From positions 1,054,001 to 1,118,000 of the forward strand of contig NZ_CP082923.1 in NCBI RefSeq assembly GCF_019931575.1: 64,000 nt of DNA. The letters are read 5' to 3'. Below are positions 8,458-17,245 of this stretch, piece after piece. A model generated the notes under the pieces. It searched no databases. It was given only the letters and a program-made list of their open reading frames with translations, and had not been told where the DNA came from. Positions within the stretch are counted from its first letter, which is position 1; every line of letters starts with the position of its first letter. Source of the DNA: Caulobacter segnis (GTDB lineage Bacteria; Pseudomonadota; Alphaproteobacteria; Caulobacterales; Caulobacteraceae). The position numbers and the translations under genes are program-made.

Positions 8458-10743
8458 TCACTTGCCCGCCGGGGAAACCGGCAGGCTCCGGGCCGCCAGG
8501 GTGACCTGGGCGGTGGAGGCGAGGACCCGGGACGAGGATCCCAGGGCGATGTCGTACTGGCCGGCCGCGATCGACCAGCCGTGGGCCTTCTCGTCCCAGA
8601 CGGCCAGCAGGCGCGGATCGACCGTCAGGGTCACGCGCTGGGTCGCGCCGGGGGCGAGGGAGACCTTCTTGAAGCCGGCCAGGCGCTTGGGCGCTTCCCA
8701 GCCCCCGGCCTTCGGGGCGACATAGACCTGTGGCACGTCCTTGCCGGCCCGGGCCCCAACGTTCTTGACGTCGAAGCTGACTGTGACCTTGTCGCCGGTC
8801 GTGGTGGCCATGAGGTTCGAATAGGCGAACTTGCTGTAGGACAGGCCGTGGCCGAACGGGAACAGCGGCTCGATCTGCTTGAGGTCGTACCACTTGTAGC
8901 CGACCGCGGCGCCTTCGATGTCGTAGTTGGTGTCGAACAGCGCGCCCTCGGCCTTGCCGACGCCGTCCAGCTTGGGACGCGGCAGATCGGCCACGCTCTT
9001 GGGGAAGCTGACGGGCAGGCGGCCCGAGGCGTCGACCTCGCCGGTCAGGACGCGGGCGATGGCCTCGCCGCCGGACGTGCCCGGATACCAGGCCTCGACC
9101 ACGGCCCCGACCTTGTTCAGCCAGGGCATGACCACCGGGCCGCCGGTCAGCAGCACCACGACGGTCTTCTTGTTGGCCGAGGCCACCGCGTCGATCGTGG
9201 CGTCCTGGTTCTTGGGCAGATTCAGGCTCTCGACGTCCCAGGACTCGGTCGTCCACTGGTCGGCGAAGACCAGGGCCAGCTCGCTCTCGGCGGCGAGCTT
9301 CGCGGCGCGAGCGGGATCGGTCCCGTCGTCATAGACCACCTTGGCGTTCGGATAGCGGGCCCGCAGCGCCTTCAGCGGCGAGGAGGGATAGTAGATCACC
9401 GGGCCCGGCCAGGTCGCCGGCTCCAGGCCCTTCACCGCGCGGCCGCCGACCGGATAGACCTGGGACGAGCCGCCGCCCGAGATCACGCCGACGTCGGCGT
9501 GGCCGCCGATCACCGCGATGGTCTTGGCGGTCCTGGCCAGGGGCAGCAGATCCCCGTCGTTCTTGAGCAGAACCACGCCTTCCTCGGCGTCGGCCTGGGT
9601 GATCTTGGCGTGGGCGGCCAGGGTGGCGGCGGGCAGGTCGTGGCTGGTGGGCGTGGGGACCGGATGGTCGACCGCGCCGCTGGCGAACAGGGCGCGCAGG
9701 ATGCGGCGGGCCATGTCGTCGATGCGGGCCTGGCTGACCTTGCCGGCGGCCAGGTCAGCCTTCAGCGGCGCCCCGAAGAATGGCTCCTTGTCGAAGGCCT
9801 CGCCGGCCGATTCCTGGTCGAGACCGGCGTTGGCGGCCTTGGCCGACGAGTGGTCGGCGCCCCAGTCCGACATGACATAGCCCTTGTAGCCCCAGTCCTT
9901 CTTGAGGACGGTGTTCAGCAGCCAGTCGTTCTCGCAGGCGTAGGTCCCGTTGACGCGGTTGTAGGCGCACATCACCGAGTGCGGGTCCGACTGCTCGATG
10001 GCGAACTGGAAGGCCAGCAGGTCCGAGGTGCGGGCCGCGGCGTCGCCGATATTGCTGCTGACCACGAAGCGGCCGGTCTCCTGGCCGTTCAGAGCGTAGT
10101 GCTTGATCGTCGAGATGATGTGGTTGGACTGGATGCCGCGGATCTGGGCCGCGACCATCGCGCCGGCCAGCCAGGGATCCTCGCCGCCATATTCGAAGTT
10201 CCGGCCATTGCGCGGCTCGCGCATCAGGTTCACGCCGCCGGCCAGCTGGACGTTGAAGCCCGAGTCGCGGGCCTCCTTGCCGATCATCGCGCCGCCCTTG
10301 AAGGCGAGCTCGGGGTTCCAGGTGGCGGCGGTGGCGATGCCGGCGGGCAGGGCGGTGCGTTGGCGCAGGTCCTGGTGGCTGCCCTGGGTGGCGACGCCGA
10401 CGCCGGCGTCGGTCTGCCACTGGCCCGGAATGCCCAGGCGCGGCACGCCCGCGACATAGCCGGCCGAGGCGTCCAGCGAGTCCTTGTGGCGCGTGTACCT
10501 CGGCTTCATGTCCGAGCCGAAGTAGCCGAAGATGACCGTGAACTTCTCGTCGTTGGTCATCGCCTTCAGCACCAGGTCGGCGCGCTGGTCGGCGGAGAGC
10601 TTGGGGTTCAGCCAGGGATGGGCGAGCGTGGCGGCCACGGGCTTCTTGGCGGCGTCGGCCAGGGCCGGGGCGACGGTCAACGCCGAGGCGGAAGCGCCGA
10701 TCAGCAGGGCGAGCTGCAGGCCCCGCCAGGTCATCCGAGTCAT
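8458..10743 (-). CDS. Secreted glycoside hydrolase family 3, beta-glucosidase-like
   Basis: 761 residues from the ATG at 10743, which has a GGAGG ribosome site; an upstream in-frame ATG at 10809 lacks one and would bury the signal. The signal peptide ends A-P-A-L-A-D near residue 30, so the enzyme acts in the periplasm. The GH3 barrel shows K-H-Y (214-216) and the nucleophile Asp293 in M-S-D-W. A second alpha/beta domain and a C-terminal fibronectin-III-like domain follow, the usual bacterial three-domain layout. It removes terminal beta-linked sugars (glucose or xylose). It sits 62 bp downstream of a LacI regulator and back-to-back with a TonB receptor and halogenase operon, so it probably processes what that receptor imports. 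Confidence 0.92.
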   Translation of the reverse strand: MTRMTWRGLQLALLIGASASALTVAPALADAAKKPVAATLAHPWLNPKLSADQRADLVLKAMTNDEKFTVIFGYFGSDMKPRYTRHKDSLDASAGYVAGVPRLGIPGQWQTDAGVGVATQGSHQDLRQRTALPAGIATAATWNPELAFKGGAMIGKEARDSGFNVQLAGGVNLMREPRNGRNFEYGGEDPWLAGAMVAAQIRGIQSNHIISTIKHYALNGQETGRFVVSSNIGDAAARTSDLLAFQFAIEQSDPHSVMCAYNRVNGTYACENDWLLNTVLKKDWGYKGYVMSDWGADHSSAKAANAGLDQESAGEAFDKEPFFGAPLKADLAAGKVSQARIDDMARRILRALFASGAVDHPVPTPTSHDLPAATLAAHAKITQADAEEGVVLLKNDGDLLPLARTAKTIAVIGGHADVGVISGGGSSQVYPVGGRAVKGLEPATWPGPVIYYPSSPLKALRARYPNAKVVYDDGTDPARAAKLAAESELALVFADQWTTESWDVESLNLPKNQDATIDAVASANKKTVVVLLTGGPVVMPWLNKVGAVVEAWYPGTSGGEAIARVLTGEVDASGRLPVSFPKSVADLPRPKLDGVGKAEGALFDTNYDIEGAAVGYKWYDLKQIEPLFPFGHGLSYSKFAYSNLMATTTGDKVTVSFDVKNVGARAGKDVPQVYVAPKAGGWEAPKRLAGFKKVSLAPGATQRVTLTVDPRLLAVWDEKAHGWSIAAGQYDIALGSSSRVLASTAQVTLAARSLPVSPAGK

Positions 10744-10805
10744 GTTTCCTCCGTCGTGGTCTTCGTGCGCCTCGCGCGGCTCTCGGGCCGGGTCGGGGGC
10801 GGGGT

Positions 10806-11849
10806 TCAAGTCTTGCGACGAGGCGGCGAACCGCTCCGGGCTGGACCGGTGGACTCGCGCACCACCAGGCTGTGCTGCGCGAGGAAAGGCGTGTTGGTCT
10901 TGCCGGCGCCCTCATTGGCGCTCCAGGCGGCGAAGGTCTGCATCGCGCGCAGGGCCATCTGCTCGAACGGCTGGCGGATGGTGGTCAGGGTGGGCCAGAT
11001 GACGCCGGCGATCGGCGCATCGTCGAAGCCGACCACCGACAGGTCGTCGGGGATCCGCAGGCCCCGGCGCTGGGCCTCCATGCAGGTGGCGGCGGCCATG
11101 TCGTCGTTGGCGGCGAAGATCGCGGTCGGCGGCTCGTCGATGTCCAGCAGCGCCTTGGCCGCGTCGAGGCCGGTCTTGAAGGTGAACTCGCCCTGCACGA
11201 TCAGCTCGGGCGGCGGACGCGGCAGGCCGCGCGCGGCGTAGGCCTCGAAGAAGCCGTTGCGGCGGTGGGTGCTGGCGGCGTGGTCCGGATGGCCGGCGAT
11301 GTGGCCGATGCGGGTGTGGCCCAGCGAGAACAGGTGCTCGACCACCTCGCGGGCGGCGGCGCGGTCGTCCATGCCGATGGCCGGGAACTGGGGATCTGGC
11401 GTGGTCGGCGTGATCAGCACGCAGCGCACGTCCAGTTCGCGCATCAGCTCCTTCATCGGGCCGAAGTCGCACTCGGGCGGCAGCAGGATCATCTCGCGGA
11501 TGCCGCCGTCGGTGACGAAGGCGCGGACGCGGTCGGTCCAGCCGGGGACCGGGCCTTCGCTGAGATCGACGGACAGGTGACGGCCGGTCTCGACGCAGGC
11601 CAGCAGCAGGGCGTGGTGGACGCGGGTATGGTAGCCGCCGGACGGGTCGCCCATCAGCACGCCGACCGAGCCGGAACCCTGCGAGCGCAGGCTGCGGGCT
11701 ACGGCGCTGGGCTGGTAGCCCAGGTCGTTCATGGCCGCGCGGACACGTTCGCGCGTCTTGGCGCTGACGCTGTCGTGATCGTTGAGAACGCGGGAGACGG
11801 TCTTGGGCGAAACGCCCGCCCGCTCGGCCACGTCGTTGATCGTCGTCAT
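10806..11849 (-). CDS. LacI-family transcriptional regulator
   Basis: 347 residues from the ATG at 11849. The helix-turn-helix is I-N-D-V-A-E-R-A-G-V-S-P-K-T-V-S-R-V-L-N (residues 4-23), followed by the hinge A-R-S-L-R-S. A periplasmic-binding-protein-like sugar-sensing domain fills the rest (G-V-L-M-G-D, I-G-M-D-D, I-F-A-A-N-D-D-M-A, V-V-G-F-D-D). It should repress in the absence of a sugar or glycoside inducer. It is the first gene of a minus-strand unit with the GH3 enzyme and faces the divergent receptor-halogenase operon; a LacI-type operator-like site in front of that receptor (12243-12256) is the likely target. Confidence 0.93.
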   Translation of the reverse strand: MTTINDVAERAGVSPKTVSRVLNDHDSVSAKTRERVRAAMNDLGYQPSAVARSLRSQGSGSVGVLMGDPSGGYHTRVHHALLLACVETGRHLSVDLSEGPVPGWTDRVRAFVTDGGIREMILLPPECDFGPMKELMRELDVRCVLITPTTPDPQFPAIGMDDRAAAREVVEHLFSLGHTRIGHIAGHPDHAASTHRRNGFFEAYAARGLPRPPPELIVQGEFTFKTGLDAAKALLDIDEPPTAIFAANDDMAAATCMEAQRRGLRIPDDLSVVGFDDAPIAGVIWPTLTTIRQPFEQMALRAMQTFAAWSANEGAGKTNTPFLAQHSLVVRESTGPARSGSPPRRKT

Positions 11850-12488
11850 TGGTCCCCGTACCCGCTCAACCGCCAAGCTTGCCGGCGCACACCATCAGTC
11901 AAAGGCGGCGTCCGCAAGGCGGCGAACAACCGAAGGCATAGTCCATGTTGTCTCGTCTGTCATGTCGTCAGGACATGAATGGGTCAAAAAATGTCGATCA
12001 ACAGGACAATTTCGGGACATTTCTAGCTGTCCGATCGCGTAGTTCCTGAGGCTTGGTCTATCAACCGGCGCCGATCGCAAGACACTGTGACGATCGCGCT
12101 AAGAGACCGGTACCATTTCAAAGATTATAAATAAAAACAATTATTTGTGTGGATTGATCGCGGCGCGTGGCGCGGGAGTCTGGTTTCAAGGCTACGCCAG
12201 GGGTTGAGCTTGCGGATGCGGAAAGCCCTTGTGGTCCAGGAATGACAACGTTGACATTCTTGTTGACTTGATCGGGACATTTGAGGAATGTGACGGCGTT
12301 CGATGAAGGCGCGGGGCTGGAGTCGGATATCCGGGCGCCGGGGCCGCCGAGGGATTTGGACAGTCGCCGGACAGGCGGCCGGACAAAGCCAGCAAAGCCT
12401 CAAACGTTCCTCGACAGCCGCCGGCAGAGCGGCGGCGCGGGGTGCGGGCGGGCGGCCAATAAGAACGATTTATTTGGGGAGCGAGGAA
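11850..12488. other. Divergent intergenic region with repeated GGACA(T) boxes
   Basis: This 640-bp stretch is AT-richer than its surroundings. It holds an inverted CATGTC/GACATG (11961-11977), further GGACA boxes at 12004, 12015 and 12275, an 11-base direct repeat TCGGGACATTT near 12012 and 12272, and the LacI-type palindrome at 12243. An ATG at 12303 is in frame with the receptor but has no ribosome site and encodes no signal-like N terminus, so I treat the segment as regulatory and leader DNA. Confidence 0.5.
12243..12256. promoter_or_regulatory. Putative LacI-family operator
   Basis: TGACAACGTTGACA is a 14-bp palindrome with one mismatched pair around a perfect CAACGTTG centre. The central CG and TG...CA ends are usual for LacI-family operators. 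It lies ~245 bp before the receptor start and shares the intergenic region with a lacI-type gene. Confidence 0.5.
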
Positions 12489-15400
12489 TTGTCACAGGAA
12501 GCAAGGAAAGCCGTGCTCAAGCGCGGCCTGACGCTGGCGCTGGTCGCCGGCGCGTCGCAGCTGGCCCTGGCTAGCGGGGCCTTCGCCCAGCAAACCAGCG
12601 GTAGCGAGGACGCCACGGTCGAGGAGATCGTCGTCACCGGCGTTCGCGGGTCCCAGATCAAGTCGGTGGACGTCAAGCGCCGCGAGGCCGCCATCGTCGA
12701 CGCCATCTCGTCGGAAGACATCGGCAAACTGCCGGACGTCACCATCGCCGACTCGCTGCAGCGCATCTCGGGCATCCAGATCCAGCGCGACGCGGGCGAG
12801 GGCAAGACCGTCAACATCCGCGGCCTGCGCCAGGTCATCACCCTGCTGAACGGCGAACAGTATCTCAGCGCCGGCAACATGGGCTCGGCCCAGCCGGACC
12901 TGCTGGACGTGCCCTCGCAGTTGATGAACCAGGTGCTGGTCTTCAAGTCGACCGACCCGCGCAACGCCCTGTCGGGCATCTCGGGCACCATCGACCTGCG
13001 CACCCGCCGTCCGTTCCAGTTCGGCGAAGGCCTGACCTTCACCGGCGCGGCCGAAGCCCAGCGCGGCGACCGCACCAAGAAGGACGACTACCTGGTCAAC
13101 GGCGTCGTCAACTGGCGCAACGACCGCGTCGGCCTGATGATCGGCGCGGCCGCCAGCGAGGCCAATCTCGGCAACAACTATTCGGGCACCGTCGGCCTGT
13201 CGGGTAACAACGACTGGGGCGGCGGCTTCTCGACCAGCTACATCTCGCCCCACGGCTACGAGAGCTTCAACCGCGTGGTCGAGCGCAAGCGGATCGGCGT
13301 CAACGCCGCGTTCGAGGCCGACCTGGGCGAGGGCTTCACCCTGATCGCCGAGGGCTTCTACGCCAAGCTCGACGAGTACAATCGCGCCGTCGGCATCAAC
13401 ATCTCCAACCGCTGGGACGGCGGCGCCTTCGGCACCTGGAACAAGCCGACGGTGTCCACGCCGGTGGGCATCGGCAATTGGCTGGCTGTCGACGAGTACG
13501 ACATCAATGCGTGGTGGGTGAACAGCTTCACCGTCAACCGCACGACCAAGTCCAAGACCAAGAACTACAATCTCGAACTGAACTACGACAACGGCGGTCC
13601 GTTCACCTTCGAGGCCCGCGCGATCCGCGCCGACGGCGACCGTCTCAGCATGAACGGCCAGGCCCAGGGCGACCTCAGCAACTGGCGCTACGGCGACGGG
13701 CGCTTCAACCTGTTCCGCGACCCGGCCGACCGCACGCGCGGCACGTTCTATCCCAAGGCCATCTGCGACAAGTTCTCGGCCGCGCGCCGGACGAACGCCA
13801 TCACCGGCAGCGCCGGCGGCTGCTACCTGGATCCGAACCCGCTGGGCTACGGCGCCAATCCGCAGCTGCACTACAACATCGGCGGCGATCATCCGGTGTG
13901 GTCGGGCTTCGACACCCCGCTGGCCGGCGGCCTGGGCGCCGGCAAGTCCCTCAAGGACTACATGGCCAACAAGGACAGCTACGCCATCGGCGCCTTCTCG
14001 TCGGAAGGCAACAACGAGGTCAACTCGGACATGAACGTGTTCCGAGCCGACGGCCACTACAAGTTCGACGACAAGCTCCTGGGCTTCATCACCAAGATCG
14101 ACGGCGGCGTCCGCCAGAGCAAGCGCTCGGTCGAAGTCGAGCAGTTCCACCTGTTCTCGGGCTTCTACGGCGGCACGCCGGGCGCGGTTCAGGCCAACGG
14201 CACGCCGGTTCCGGCCGGCGGCTGCGAGGCCCAGTGGAAGGCCATCGACGTCGTCATGAACCAGAACCAATGCCAGGCCGGCGAGTTCGTGCCGGATCCG
14301 GTCACGGGGCTGCCGGTGTTCCAGGGCTACACGGTCAACGCGCCGACCCGCCTGGACACCTACAACAACGTGGTCTGGGTCGACGACCTGGGCGGCATCA
14401 CCAGCGGCATCCCGGGCTTCTGGGCCATCGATCCGCATGACTTCGACGACGCGGAAGCCTTCCACAAGAAGGTCTTCGGCGGCGCCATCCGGGTTCAGGT
14501 CCCGGGCCAGACCTACGACGTCTCGCTCAACGAGCAGAGCGCCTATGGCGCCACCAGCTTCGAGATCGGCGGCCTGTCGGGCATCTTCGGCCTGCGCGTC
14601 ATCGAGACCGAGCTGCGCGTGAAGCAGAACCTGACCGGCGACACCCGCAACTACGGCGACACCAACGCCGACGCGGGCGACAATGTCACCGAGCGCAAGT
14701 ACACCGACTGGCTGCCGTCGCTGAACGTCACCTACGACTTCAACGACCGCCTGAAGTTCCGCTTCGCCTACAGCAAGACCATGCAGCCGCTGGACCTGGG
14801 CAACTACGGCGGCGGCCTGAAGATCAACACCGCCGACTGCGGCGCGGCCCTGCCGAACGTCCGCTGCGTCACCAGCGCCGAGGCCTCGGGCAACCCGATG
14901 CTGAACCCCTGGCGGTCGCAGAACTTCGACGGCGCCATCGAGTACTACTTCGGTCGCGCCTCGATGCTGAACATCTCGGCTTTCAAGCTGAAGATCGACA
15001 GCTTCGTGACCAACGGCGTCACCACCGGCCGCTTCCCCGACCAGGACGGCGTCATCCGCCGCACGGTCAATGTCAGCCTGCCCATCCAGGGCGACGGCGG
15101 CGAGGTGAAGGGCCTGGAAGTCGGCGCAAAGCTGGCGGTCAGCGACTTCATGCCCGACCTGGGCATCCTGTCGAACTTCGGCGTGGACACCAACTACACC
15201 TACTCGCCGAGCAAGGAGTCGCGCACGGGTCTGGACGGCGAGAAGCTGCCCTTCCAGGACAACTCCAAGCACCAGTTCAACCTGATCGGCTGGTACCAGG
15301 ACGGCAAGCTGCAGGCGCGCGTCGCCTACAACTACCGCACCGATCGCCTGGCCGAGGTGATGAGCAACAACATCCCGATCTACCAGGACAGCACGGGGTA

Positions 15401-15578
15401 TGTGGACGTGAACGTCAGCTACAACGTTCGCGACAACGTCACCGTCTACTTCAACGGGTCGAACGTCACCGGCGAGATCGAGGATTACTACGCTCGCTTC
15501 GCCAAGGGTAAGACCCAGTACATCCGCCAGAACGAGTTCGAGCCCCGCTACACGCTGGGCGTCCGGGCGCGCTGGTAA
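12489..15578 (+). CDS. TonB-dependent receptor, large, carbohydrate-locus type
   Basis: About 1,029 residues. A signal peptide (K-R-G-L-T-L-A-L-V-A-G-A-S, ending A-F-A-Q) is followed by the TonB box region E-E-I-V-V-T-G-V-R-G-S, a plug (D-I-G-K-L-P-D-V-T-I-A-D-S-L-Q-R-I-S-G-I-Q-I) and a long barrel ending in R-W. The TonB box and plug are typical of the caulobacterial/xanthomonad receptors linked to polysaccharide use. Start is uncertain: TTG at 12489 and GTG at 12513 (AAGGAAA 4 bp before) both give a good signal peptide. It leads an operon with two halogenase-like genes, with a terminator hairpin between that may lower downstream expression. Confidence 0.92.
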   Translation: MSQEARKAVLKRGLTLALVAGASQLALASGAFAQQTSGSEDATVEEIVVTGVRGSQIKSVDVKRREAAIVDAISSEDIGKLPDVTIADSLQRISGIQIQRDAGEGKTVNIRGLRQVITLLNGEQYLSAGNMGSAQPDLLDVPSQLMNQVLVFKSTDPRNALSGISGTIDLRTRRPFQFGEGLTFTGAAEAQRGDRTKKDDYLVNGVVNWRNDRVGLMIGAAASEANLGNNYSGTVGLSGNNDWGGGFSTSYISPHGYESFNRVVERKRIGVNAAFEADLGEGFTLIAEGFYAKLDEYNRAVGINISNRWDGGAFGTWNKPTVSTPVGIGNWLAVDEYDINAWWVNSFTVNRTTKSKTKNYNLELNYDNGGPFTFEARAIRADGDRLSMNGQAQGDLSNWRYGDGRFNLFRDPADRTRGTFYPKAICDKFSAARRTNAITGSAGGCYLDPNPLGYGANPQLHYNIGGDHPVWSGFDTPLAGGLGAGKSLKDYMANKDSYAIGAFSSEGNNEVNSDMNVFRADGHYKFDDKLLGFITKIDGGVRQSKRSVEVEQFHLFSGFYGGTPGAVQANGTPVPAGGCEAQWKAIDVVMNQNQCQAGEFVPDPVTGLPVFQGYTVNAPTRLDTYNNVVWVDDLGGITSGIPGFWAIDPHDFDDAEAFHKKVFGGAIRVQVPGQTYDVSLNEQSAYGATSFEIGGLSGIFGLRVIETELRVKQNLTGDTRNYGDTNADAGDNVTERKYTDWLPSLNVTYDFNDRLKFRFAYSKTMQPLDLGNYGGGLKINTADCGAALPNVRCVTSAEASGNPMLNPWRSQNFDGAIEYYFGRASMLNISAFKLKIDSFVTNGVTTGRFPDQDGVIRRTVNVSLPIQGDGGEVKGLEVGAKLAVSDFMPDLGILSNFGVDTNYTYSPSKESRTGLDGEKLPFQDNSKHQFNLIGWYQDGKLQARVAYNYRTDRLAEVMSNNIPIYQDSTGYVDVNVSYNVRDNVTVYFNGSNVTGEIEDYYARFAKGKTQYIRQNEFEPRYTLGVRARW

Positions 15579-15600
15579 CCGACCCCTCTCACCTCCTGCG

Positions 15601-15633
15601 GCCGCCGTGGACCCCCACGGCGGCTACCTTTTT
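15601..15633 (+). terminator. Hairpin terminator / attenuator after the receptor
   Basis: GCCGCCGTGG pairs perfectly with CCACGGCGGC across a 4-base loop and is followed four bases later by five T. It lies between the receptor and the halogenase-like genes on the same strand, so it may give high receptor and low enzyme expression by partial readthrough. Confidence 0.8.
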
Positions 15634-15694
15634 GGGAGGCGAGCCGATAGCCTGAAGGCAACCGGACAAAGACGCCGGAGCCGGGAGTTAAGTC

Positions 15695-17218
15695 ATGCAG
15701 GACAATCGGATCCGAAAACTCGTGATCGTCGGCGGCGGCACCGCCGGCTGGATGGCGGCCGCGGCGCTGCGCCGGCACTTCCAGGGCGGCCCGCTGGAGA
15801 TCACCCTGGTCGAGAGCTCCGAGATCGGCACGATCGGGGTGGGCGAGGCGACCATCCCCACCATTCGCGGCTTCTACCAGCAGCTGGGCCTGACCGACAT
15901 CGAAGTGATGCGGGCCACCCAGGCGACCTGCAAGCTGGGCATCCGCTTCAACGGCTGGGTCCGCGAGGGCCAGTCGTTCATCCATCCGTTCGGCCTGTTC
16001 GGCCAGGACCTGCGCGGCGTCCCGTTCCATCACTATTGGCGCAAGCTCGCCCAGGCCGGCGAGCCGACCGACATCGCCGACTACTCGCTGGGCGCGTCGC
16101 TGGCGCGGGCGGGCAAGTTCATGGCCCCGCAGCGCAATCCCGGCTCGAGCCTGTCTATCTTCGACTGGGCCCTGCATTTCGACGCGGCCCTGTTCGCCCA
16201 GCTGATGCGCCGAGTGGCCGAGGACAACGGCGTGCGCCGGATCGACGCGCGGATCACCAAGGTCAACCTGCGTCCCGAGGACGGCTTCGTCGCCTCGCTG
16301 GACCTGCATACCGGGCAGACGGTCGAGGGCGACATCTTCATCGACTGCTCGGGCTTCCGGGGTCTCCTGATCGAGGAGGCTCTCCAGACCGGCTACGAGC
16401 ACTGGAACGACGTACTGTTCTGCGACCGCGCCTATGCGGTGCAGAGCGAGGGTGTGGGAGATCCCATGCCCTACACGGACGTCACCGCCCACTCGGCCGG
16501 CTGGCGCTGGCGCATCCCGCTGCAGCACCGCTACGGCAACGGCTATGTCTATTCCTCGCGCCACATCAGCGACGAGGACGCGGTGGCCGAGCTGAAGGCC
16601 GCCGTGCCCGATCCGCTGCTGTTCGAGCCCCGCCAGATCCGCTTCAACCCCGGCCGTCGTAAGCGGGTGTGGAACAAGAACGTCATCGCGCTCGGCCTGG
16701 CCTCGGGCTTCCTGGAGCCGCTGGAGAGCACCTCGATCGCCCTGATCGAGACCGGTATCGACAAGATCAAGGCCCTGTTCCCGGACAAGGACTTCGCGCC
16801 CGAGCTGGTCGACGAATTCAACGACTGGTCCCGCCGCGAGATGGAGCGCGTGCGCGACTTCATCATCCTGCACTACTGGGCCAACCAGAGGGGCGGCGAC
16901 ACGGCCTTCTGGCGCGACTGCAACGCTATCACCCTGCCGGACACCCTCCAGCGCAAGGTGGACCTCTTCCGCCAGCGCGGCCACTTCGTCCGCTACCGCT
17001 GGGAGATGTTCCAGCCGGCCAGCTGGATGGCGATCTACGCCGGCTTCGAGCTGTTGCCGGACATGGTCGACCCGGCCCTGGACGGCATCGACCCCAAGAC
17101 TCTCAGCGCGCCGCTGGCCGAGATGCGCAGAGCCATCGCCGACGTGGTGGCCTCGGCCCCGCCGCACGGGGCCTTCCTCGAACAATACTGCCGTCCGGCG
17201 CCCATGGCGGCGCAGTGA
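15695..17218 (+). CDS. Tryptophan-halogenase-family flavoprotein (first of pair)
   Basis: 507 residues, typical length. FAD-binding G-G-G-T-A-G-W at 13-19; the halogenase signature W-R-W-R-I-P at 270-275; a lysine at 80 in the position of the catalytic Lys79 of PrnA; and E344 in E-P-L-E-S-T-S where PrnA has Glu346. The residues needed for hypohalous acid chemistry therefore appear present. Family members chlorinate or brominate indoles and phenols using FADH2; relatives beside TonB receptors are described in caulobacteria and xanthomonads and their natural substrates are unknown. A GGGAG ribosome site precedes the ATG. The next gene starts 27 bp downstream. Confidence 0.88.
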   Translation: MQDNRIRKLVIVGGGTAGWMAAAALRRHFQGGPLEITLVESSEIGTIGVGEATIPTIRGFYQQLGLTDIEVMRATQATCKLGIRFNGWVREGQSFIHPFGLFGQDLRGVPFHHYWRKLAQAGEPTDIADYSLGASLARAGKFMAPQRNPGSSLSIFDWALHFDAALFAQLMRRVAEDNGVRRIDARITKVNLRPEDGFVASLDLHTGQTVEGDIFIDCSGFRGLLIEEALQTGYEHWNDVLFCDRAYAVQSEGVGDPMPYTDVTAHSAGWRWRIPLQHRYGNGYVYSSRHISDEDAVAELKAAVPDPLLFEPRQIRFNPGRRKRVWNKNVIALGLASGFLEPLESTSIALIETGIDKIKALFPDKDFAPELVDEFNDWSRREMERVRDFIILHYWANQRGGDTAFWRDCNAITLPDTLQRKVDLFRQRGHFVRYRWEMFQPASWMAIYAGFELLPDMVDPALDGIDPKTLSAPLAEMRRAIADVVASAPPHGAFLEQYCRPAPMAAQ

Positions 17219-17245
17219 AAAGAATAGCGTGCAGGGAGTAGACCG

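Noticed and set aside
12303..12488. ATG at 12303 as start of the large TonB receptor.
   Set aside because: The extra ~62 residues are basic and low in structure and would bury the signal peptide; no ribosome site. TTG 12489 or GTG 12513 fits better.
8581..15272. Very long antisense open frames opposite the GH3, LacI and TonB receptor genes (hundreds of codons).
   Set aside because: High-GC DNA produces stop-free shadows; the products are repetitive in Arg, Gly, Val, Asp and Ala, without signal peptides or motifs, while the opposite strand encodes well-recognised families.
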